In this document: positions 56,823-64,000 of the stretch, in pieces
Layout of the letters: the number at the start of each line of letters is the position of its first letter
How positions within the stretch are numbered: position 1 is the stretch's first letter
Assembly (NCBI GenBank): GCA_032629725.1
Contig: JAFEVB010000002.1
Location: 3,472,001 to 3,536,000, forward strand
Source: Gremmenia infestans
Lineage: Eukaryota; Ascomycota; Leotiomycetes; Helotiales; Hamatocanthoscyphaceae
Reading direction: 5' to 3'
DNA: 64,000 nt
Notes under the pieces: model-generated
The model's input: the letters and a program-made list of their open reading frames with translations, nothing else
Databases searched by the model: none
What the model was told of the DNA's origin: nothing
Program-made: the position numbers and the translations under genes

Positions 56823-58648
56823 TCACCAGCTATCAAAGTTACCAAACCCTCCCACCTTGACCTTCTTCTTTGGGGGCTCTGGCTCAAGATTATCTTCTTG
56901 GACAGCACCTCTACCACTGCCAACATCCGTGGCTGCCTTCAAATACTTGCCCACGCCTCCTGACTGCTCAGACTGAACGACTGTGCCATCGCCTCTAATC
57001 CGCTTGCCAGTCCAGGTTGTTTTATCATCCTCTGTTCCCCCCTGCCTCTTAATTTCTGCTTTCTCTTCTTCGACGGCATCCTTCTCCCGCTTCTGCTTCT
57101 GGAATTCCTCGAAAGGGTCAACGAATACAACCACGTTCTCCATGACAATATCATCGAGGGGCCTGTTATCTGACGACGAGACCGGTGCATTCTCCAGCCT
57201 CTGCAAAACGTCTAGGCCACCAACAACCCGGGCAAAAATGGTGTGTTTTCGATCAAGATGCTTTGACGGTCGGTAGATGATGAAAAATTGACTTGAATTC
57301 GTATTCTTCCCCTTGTTTGCCATGCTCATAATTCCTCTCGCATCATGTGTCAGAGGACCATCAAATTCGTCGTTGAAGTTCTTGCCCCAGATGCTGGAAC
57401 CTCCCTTTCCTGTTCCGGTCGGATCTCCACCTTGGATCATGAAGTTGCGTATATTTCGGTGAAACTTGACACCGTTGTAGTAGCCTTTCTTCGCCAACTG
57501 AACAAAGTTCCAGACGGCTCTTGGTGCAGTCTCTGTTTGTAGTTCGATATTCAAGGACCCGAGATTTGTTTCAATCCTTGCGTACCCTTTAATCTTGACT
57601 CTCTTTGGTCGAAGCATATACTCCTCATCAGTGAGTAATGCCCTCTCACCACTCGTCTCAGGAGTAAGCCCAGTACTCGTAAAACTAGCCGCAGCCTTTC
57701 CCGTCGTGTACTGTGCCGCATTGTATGCCATCTTCTTGTCCTGTAACATCGAGGGCTTGGGCGCAATATTGCCAGTTCCAGTTCTCGCCACTGCCTTTGA
57801 TCGATTAACATCACTGCCGGCTTCTCTTTCCCTCCTAGCCTTTTCGACGGCTTCTTTCGCCCTTAGGACCTTCTCTCCCACCCTCCCTAAAGCTCCAATA
57901 TTCACACTACCCTCCTGCCTCTCCTTTTGCTGTTCCTTGGTAAGAACAGCCTCTCCATCTTTCAAAAATTGAAACTTGCTCAAGTCCCTACTTTCAACAT
58001 TCTGCGGATCCTGCAATGTGATGATATCCGATCTCCCAAATTCGCGCTCGTTCATCAAATCATGCCAATTCTTAGCCTTGATATTCAGCCTCTCCACTGT
58101 CTCAAAGGCAAACACATTCGCCTCACTCCCATGTCGAATCGCCACAATATGCGTATTATCCGTAAACACCTTGAACGTCACCGGATCAACCATATCTCCC
58201 TTCGCATCAGTGACACCACCATCATCTGAATTGCGCGCAAAGTTCAACTTGATTAATTCCTTGTCTTTTAAAGGTTTTCCTGTAACTGGATTCGTGCCAT
58301 GTTTTGCGAGCCATTGGCTAATAACCTCGACATCGAAGATCGTGCCTTCGGGTGTGCAGACAGGATTCTGGAAGGGCTGGAGGCTAGCGGCGCAAAAGTT
58401 GAAGGGGAGACGTTTGAAGGAGGAACCATTCGGGGCTTTCTGGGATACGTTGGATCCGGAGCTCGCAGAGTATGCGTCAGAGGAGTTCCACTCGGAGTGG
58501 GTGATCTAGGCAGGAGTCAGCATGTTCAAGTTGTAAACAATTTGTGAGAAAACGTACGTAGAGCTTGTCCGTGCCTGTCATGAAGATATTGGATTAGCTG
58601 ATTTGCTTTTAATTGTTCCTTATCGTAGGGCGACTCACCTTTCCCCAT
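56823..58648 (-). CDS. CYP8: U-box cyclophilin, peptidyl-prolyl isomerase and E3 ligase (PPIL2/Cyp8 type)
   Basis: Exons 58648-58639 (10 nt), 58574-58558 (17 nt) and 58505-56823 give 569 residues. The N-terminus, MGKGTDKLYITHSEW, matches the family start and appears only when the two tiny first exons are joined. A U-box lies at about residues 35-110 (FNFCAASLQPFQNPVCTPEGTIFD, then WLAKHGTNPVTGKPL). A middle region holds basic coiled-coil parts. The cyclophilin domain spans about residues 320-475, with FVQLAKKGYYNGVKFHR, IQGGDPTGTGKGG, SMANKGKNTNSSQFFI and HTIFARVVGG. The C-terminus is basic (PKKKVKVG), a nuclear signal. The combination of U-box and cyclophilin places it with PPIL2/Cyp60, associated with spliceosomes. 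Confidence 0.96.
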
Positions 58649-59417
58649 TTCCAATATTGTGAAGGCTTCGTGGACGGGTTGTTGGAAGTGATGTCTGTCA
58701 TACTACTTCGTGTTTTGCGAATTCAAGGTCTTAGCTCCATCAGATCTAATCTTATCAATCTCGGCTCGGCTAAGGTTCAACTACCTCCTTTTCACTGCTG
58801 CACTTTCCATCTCCTACCCCTCGTTAGTGTTCACTTTACTGTCCAGCCTCGTTTACGAGCTTTCATTCGAGTTTTTGATTTTTATGAAGTACGAAGTATA
58901 ATTTGTACTCTTACTAAAAGGTGTCCTTCAAGTTGAGGCCCAGTCACAGATAGCCCGGGAAGCTCGCGGGATGTTAATGACCTTTCCATATAGCTCAAAG
59001 AGACTATCAAGTTTTTTTTTGGTAATAATACATACCTTAATTGACACAGGATGGTATCACTACATCAAATGAGGTATTTGAGACTACAGCCACTTCAATG
59101 AGACTATCAAAATATGGAGGTTATACGATGTATAAAGGAAGGCATTTATCTCACTCTCTGATTTGATCGAATGGGATTATTATTGTAATACTGAGCTTAT
59201 ACCCATCAAAAGAGAAGTTCCAAACATTGTTAGTAAATTACTTCACCATACAATGGCCAAACGCTTACCAGTGTTCGCTCAACGTTCAATTCACCTCCCC
59301 TTAACGCGGACAAAGCCATGCTATGTCACACGCATTATAAAAGACAACTTATTCTCGATTTCTCCAAAGAATTGACCTTCGAATCATCAATTGTCAAGAC
59401 CCAGAATATCAGCCATC
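58649..59417. other. divergent promoter region
   Basis: It lies between the cyclophilin gene (minus) and the first tandem membrane-protein gene (plus). A short direct repeat AGACTATCAA occurs near 58998 and 59101. No gene seen. Confidence 0.6.
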
Positions 59418-59839
59418 ATGTCCGACGAAAAGAAGCAGTCCTACCACCCGATCGCAAGTCTCCCTCCCCTCTCCCAAAACCACCATCTAACAGGGCGTAG
59501 GACGAGCTTGAGATGGGAAACCTCGCCTTCTCATCCTCAGACCCTGTCTCTGACCGATTTCGCCTCGCCGACCACCCTCCGCTCACCTACCAACCCTACC
59601 AACCATACGCACCCAACCCACCATTCGATACAACCACTCCAGCAACCGTAACAAATGGCCCACTCCTTCCAGCACGCATTATCACCGACCACAAGCGCTG
59701 CGCCTCTTGCCGCCGATGCAGTAGATTCAGTTGCATGCTTTGGAGCATCATGATTCTCGGAGTCGTTGGTACCATGATCGCGGTAGTGATGATTATGAAT
59801 TCCCCAGCTTTCAAGAAGGAGTACCCAGACTCCCGATAG
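59418..59839 (+). CDS. small single-pass membrane protein, tandem paralogue 1
   Basis: Exons 59418-59453 and 59501-59839 give 124 residues. The only way to join an ATG to the open second exon is through an intron (47 nt) with donor GCAAGT, a GC-AG intron; branch sequence CTAAC and acceptor GTAG are present. Residues 1-12 (MSDEKKQSYHPI) are followed by an acidic-polar and Pro/Tyr-rich stretch (PPLTYQPYQPYAP). A basic Cys-rich motif (CASCRRCSRFSC, residues about 81-92), a typical palmitoylation-like site, directly precedes the single transmembrane segment (SIMILGVVGTMIAVVMIM). A short tail follows. This is a tail-anchored or type II topology. I do not recognise the family. The next gene downstream has the same plan. 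Confidence 0.72.
59454..59500 (+). other. GC-AG intron
   Basis: Donor GCAAGT, CTAAC branch sequence, acceptor GTAG. Phase 0. A GT four bases inside the donor would shift the frame. Confidence 0.7.
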
Positions 59840-60747
59840 AATTTACCATTCACTATGAAAGAACATGGTGGTTACTTTTGAATTTGCTGTTTTGGATACG
59901 CACAACTTTGACTTTGGATGAGAAGTGGGAGGAAGATGATTACTGGTCTTGCTTTGAGCTTTATATCCTTTTTGCAGTTTGGGGGGGAGATGGTGGGAGC
60001 TGATATTTAGGCGTTGTATATCAGGAAAAGCATGAGTATCAAGGGGTGTAAACGAGCCTTAAGGAATACAGTATTATAATGAATCTCGAGGATGAGACTA
60101 TCTGTCCTGCTGTCTCTTTCTTGTAGCTTTATACTAAGTATTAAAGGCTTCTTGTTCTTCTTCCCACGACCTAGGCTAGGTTAGCTTATAATAAAAAATT
60201 ATTGCAAAAGAACCTAATAGAAATGAAACCGCCTTTAAGAAATTGATATCACCCATAGGAATCCAAGTAAAAGGCTATCTATCTACGTAGAGTGGTACGC
60301 CCCGCTAACAACACATCTATCATCTGACTAGGCCAGTGCTAATAGTTCTCTTCTACAAGGCGAAATAGACTGCGAGGATTGGAATGAGCAGGGTGAAGTA
60401 GACGTCCAGCACTTGAATCATGACGTCTGCTCGCGTCTTTTGCTGGATTCACGAGCTTTGGCACTACCCCCTGTTCACTGATCTGTCCATGAGCAGGACT
60501 TCCCTCGTCTTTCCCAATTTTCTAACCACCCAGGAGCGCTTTTGATTTTGTAAACCTCAAAGCAAGCCTGTCCATTTGTTTTGTCAATAGCTATTACTAG
60601 CCAACTTCACACTCTGTTTCTCCGTTCCTACGCGTCAAGTACAAGATATAAGTGAATAGATCACATAGCCTGTCGTCAAACAATAGCCACTCGGTTTTCA
60701 AACACCCGCCGAGTTAACTCTGGCTGTACACCTCAATCACCGACAAG
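59840..60747. other. intergenic region between the two tandem membrane-protein genes
   Basis: Carries the 3' end of the first and the promoter of the second gene. No further gene is visible. Confidence 0.6.
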
Positions 60748-61436
60748 ATGGCGGACCAAAAGAGTTCCAGTCACAGCTACCCAATGGCAAGTTTTTCCTT
60801 CCCCTTCCCTTCCCTTCCTCTCGTACTTGCACTAACAACCACTAGAGCTACCTCGGTGGTTCAGCCCCCGACAGATCTGAAATCCAACCCCTCATGATAG
60901 ACCCCCCATTCCCCGACGACGAACCACCCCAATATGCCCCCTACATCTCCGCAGTACCACCCGGGATCCGCTCTCCTTCTGCGCACCAGGAAGCAGCATC
61001 CAGCGACGACGCATCCTCGAACCTCCTCCTAGACCACGACATCACTGACGCGCGAAACCTCACCAGCGAAGCAGAACAAGAAGCCAACAGCGAACGATCC
61101 CGGCGAGCCAAACAAGCACGCGCTCTCGCCGAAAGTCGCAACGTAGCCCGCGCCGAGCAAGCCGCCGCGATATCATCAGCGGAGGTACCACGTATTACAT
61201 ACACCACATACCAGAGGAGGGGCTGCTTCGAGGGAAACCGCAAATGGGTGTGGATGGGATTGGCCCTGTTTACGAGCTTGTTTCTCATCGGCGCTTTTGT
61301 CGGGGCTCACGTCGCGAGTGAAGAAGTTGATCCTCCTTTGAACTCGACGGGTAACGCTACCGGGATGAGCTCGAGTGGTAGTGCAAGTGCTACGGTTGCA
61401 ATGCCTGTTCGTTTATCTACGAATACAGGCATATAG
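60748..61436 (+). CDS. small single-pass membrane protein, tandem paralogue 2
   Basis: Exons 60748-60786 and 60846-61436 encode 209 residues. Intron 1 (59 nt) again has a GCAAGT donor in phase 0, ACTAAC branch sequence and TAG acceptor. Residues 1-13 (MADQKSSSHSYPM) are similar to the start of the neighbouring gene. The following region is Pro-rich and contains PPQY (residues about 42-45), a PPxY motif that could bind WW domains. A charged helical region (about residues 85-140, many A, R and E) follows. The transmembrane segment is at about 165-185 (WMGLALFTSLFLIGAFVGAHV), preceded by a basic stretch (RGCFEGNRKW). The 20-30 residues after it hold NST and NAT sequons and are Ser/Thr-rich, so they probably face the lumen or outside: type II topology. 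Unknown function. Confidence 0.72.
60787..60845 (+). other. GC-AG intron
   Basis: Donor GCAAGT, branch ACTAAC, acceptor TAG, phase 0. It contains a pentanucleotide-like (TTCCC) pyrimidine tract. A GT-AG alternative would give the wrong frame. Confidence 0.7.
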
Positions 61437-62056
61437 GTTGCGTGGGGCTTGGACTGATACTCAGCTTTGGAGATCGAGTTCAATGGGAATATGAATTTTT
61501 GGCAGAAAGGAGTGTTTTGAGAAGGGATATACTTGGGGGAAATGAGACTAATTGGGCGTTCTTACATGGCATATTGCAATGCCCTTCTGAATAGAATGCT
61601 AAAGTACAAATCACAAGTTTTTTGGTTGTGAAAGTCCACATTTTGCAAAGTTGTGTGAAGCCAAACCAAAACCAATGCGACAAATTATTGGGTAGTCAAC
61701 AGGATGGTGAGCGCAAATCTTCGAAAGTCAAGCAAGCAGCAAGCATAGTAAAGCGCCACTAAGCTAAAAGATTCACGTCAATGGCACTGGAGCTGGGAAA
61801 GAATAGGGGGTAATCTCAGCCATTTCATGCCTCGATCCTATGCTACGATAACACGCTACGCTATGCAAGTGTCCATCCGTTATCAATAATAATCTACAAA
61901 TCTCAAGGCTTAATTCCTTGCTCGCCATCCACGTATCTGAAATCCTCCACAAGGGGTGGGTTAAATGCCAAGGGGTATTGCACAAACTTCCAAATAAAAA
62001 CTCCTCCGCGGAAGGTAGGCTGTCTCCTCCATTTTATGTGTCTGTCTCCTGCACGA
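61437..62056. other. convergent 3' intergenic region
   Basis: 3' ends of the second tandem gene (plus) and the nucleoporin gene (minus). No gene is supported. Confidence 0.6.
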
Positions 62057-64000
62057 TCATCTTGCAACCATTGCGTTTCTATAATATTCCAAGCTCAGAC
62101 TAACGGTGTGTTTCAGGTAGTTGTCCTCTGTGAGTGGTAGTTGCAAGATCTTGGACAGATCGATGTGAGATTTCTGTTCCGTTTGTTAGTAAATGAGAGT
62201 TTTGCAGCCACCAAGCTAAACTCAAGCTAAACTCACCTCCTTCTCCTTGCTCCTAGCCACGACAACCTGGGCAACAGTAGCGCTGATTGTCTCCACCGCA
62301 ACTCGTTCCATAAAAGCAGGACGCCGCGATTCTTCGACCACAGCAGGAAGGCCAGCCAATAGTCTTTCAAGGACCTGGCCATCAACCTTCCTAGACTTCT
62401 TTTCACAGTCCGCCAGTTCGAGGAAGTCAAGGTAAATCTGTCCACCGAGATGCCACTCGGATATCATGTTCTCCTTGCCCTTGAAACCTTGAAGAAGTTC
62501 TCTGAGTGTGTCATGATCGAGCTCAATGACCGCCTTAGGTGCAACGTTCTTGGTGAAGGTACGATGAGCTTCATTGAAGGACTCAGCTTGGACCAGACAC
62601 TCGACTTCTGCTCTCGGATTCTTCTCGACACTCCGCATGTACAGGGCCTTTGCTTCCCAGACCCACTCGGGTTGAATTTTGTAAATTTGTGTCAAAGTCA
62701 CGAAGCTTTGGCTGTCTTCCGAGCCAACGAATCCCGCATATCGACCGAGCTGGTCCTTGATTGCTTTTTCTTTGGATTCGATATCAAGGAGGTGCAACAG
62801 TACGAAGATTGCATCAAGCCAACTCCCTTCATTTGTAAGTTGGGCTGCAAATGACAGTGTGATCTCGTCAGCCTTGGATTCGTCCTGGAAACTGACAGCG
62901 CCCATTGAGCTGAGTGCCTGGCTAAGTTGCCACATCAGACGGAAATCGAGTGGAGATAGCTGGGAGTTTTCGGGACAGAGAGCTTCTTCAAGGGGTACAT
63001 CGTTGAAGGTATGGAGCTTGAGAAGGCCCCAGAGCAGATCTTCGCGACCATTGCGATTCTTGTCTTCCCACATCGCAGGAATTTTCTCCTCAACATACCA
63101 CGCAAGTGGCCGAGCAGTCTCTTTATCCTGGGCAAGCTCTCCGGCGAAGGTTTCGATGGCGATCGAGAAGTCATCATCAACTGATATGCCGTACCAAAGT
63201 CGGAGCCCAAAGGCCTGTCGCCAATCGAGGCCAAAGCGCTTTGAGATTACGAATGACTCGATGCGGTCTTCGGCTGCCAAACCTTTCGTTCCATCGCAGA
63301 TGCAGACATTGCCAGCGAGGAGTTCATAGAGGGCTCTAATTGGCTCACTGATCTCTGACAAGATTCGAGATTTTTGCCACTCACTAAGCTGCTCCCGAAT
63401 ATCTTTTCTCAAGCTATCCTGGCCGCCAATAAGGGCAACCAGAGTTGCAAGGTGGAAGTTTTTGCCGTTGGTGAGGTGTCCGCACGCATCTGCGACTTTA
63501 TGACCGGACAAGCATGCAATAGCTTTCTCTTCGTTTGATTTAGCAAGTGCGACATGTTGAGCAGAAGCATTATCGACGAGTTTGTGCCAGAAATCTGACA
63601 AGTTGTCTTTACGAAGCCGCTGCTCAACATTTTCGACTCCTGGAAAATTTCTAGGATCGGCATCAAGTGGATCCCATAGAACGCTGGCAAGCATCCAGAC
63701 AAGTTTCTCATGCTTGCTAGCTGGATCTCGCACTTCCCGATCGTCGTAGAAACTGGCAAGTGTGAAGTCCTCAGAGAGTCTGGCATATGGCAAGCCTTCC
63801 TCATCAGGCTCGATGATTGTGATAGCCTTTTGCTTCTTGAGAAAGTCTGCAGACGCCTGTACCTAAATCAGTATTCACGAATACCTCCAACTTTGCTGGA
63901 ACGTACCTCATTAGAGAACTTGGCAAATCGAATATCCCTATTCTCAGAAACGATGGCACCTTTCTGAACAGCAAGAATACCATTCCTCTCACGAGCCCGG
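62057..64000 (-). CDS. NUP145: nucleoporin Nup96 region (Nup98-Nup96 precursor or Nup145C), N-terminus outside window
   Basis: Visible exons are 64000-63907 (partial), 63856-62237 and 62173-62057, giving about 609 C-terminal residues. The main exon carries the Nup96 domain: FWHKLVDNASAQHVALAKSN, EKAIACLSGHKVADACGHL, the alpha-helical solenoid repeats, and EISEPIRALYELLAGNVC. The last exon ends LPLTEDNYLKHTVSLSLEYY, as in the family. Nup96 is a scaffold of the Y-complex (Nup84 complex) of the nuclear pore. In many fungi it is made as a Nup98-96 precursor that cleaves itself; whether the N-terminal Nup98 part precedes it here cannot be seen. Intron between 63856 and 63907 has two possible AGs six bases apart (63857 and 63863); 50 nt is preferred because other introns here are 47 nt or more. 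Confidence 0.94.

Overview
The window reads as chromosomal DNA of a filamentous ascomycete (Pezizomycotina, perhaps Leotiomycetes; the class is only an impression from the proteins). Genes are interrupted by short introns, mostly 47-90 nt, with GTANGT-type donors and CTAAC/CTGAC-like branch sites. The protein set is typical of ascomycetes: FMP27, a GT15 mannosyltransferase, TAF14, RanBP1, thiolase, glycerol kinase, an SfaD-type G-beta and a Zn2Cys6 regulator. I see no transposon, tRNA, rRNA or CRISPR array. Intron-exon structures were built by hand, and in every multi-exon model the exon phases add up to an open frame.

Layout. 1-6299 (-): FMP27/Hobbit-type lipid-transfer protein, C-terminus cut by the window edge. 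6300-11182: 4.9 kb without a recognisable gene. 11183-13974 (+): alpha-arrestin. 15167-16779 (+): unknown coiled-coil protein. 17483-19210 (-): KTR/MNT1 mannosyltransferase. 20785-21435 (-): small secreted cysteine-containing protein. 22441-22989 (+): DUF4604 protein. 24095-25055 (-): TAF14. 25902-26982 (-): RanBP1. 27817-30504 (-): large unknown membrane protein. 31506-32969 (-): peroxisomal thiolase. 35171-37015 (-): glycerol kinase. 38495-39286 (-): unknown. 40680-42323 (+): unknown secreted or membrane Ser/Thr-rich protein. 42778-44210 (-): adenosine-deaminase-like enzyme. 46933-48275 (+): G-protein beta subunit. 51109-52043 (+): phosducin-like protein. 52808-56020 (-): Zn2Cys6 transcription factor. 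56823-58648 (-): U-box cyclophilin. 59418-59839 and 60748-61436 (+): two small single-pass membrane proteins that look like tandem paralogues. 62057-64000 (-): Nup96 part of a nucleoporin, N-terminus beyond the window.

Functional links. G-beta and its likely folding cofactor, the phosducin-like protein, sit next to each other on the same strand. Thiolase and glycerol kinase are neighbouring genes for using fatty acids and glycerol. Otherwise the genes are independent housekeeping genes, with no biosynthetic cluster. The most unusual signals are the tandem membrane-protein pair, in which both genes seem to use a GC-AG intron at the same place, and a 9-base motif (TACTCCGTA) that recurs in intergenic DNA.
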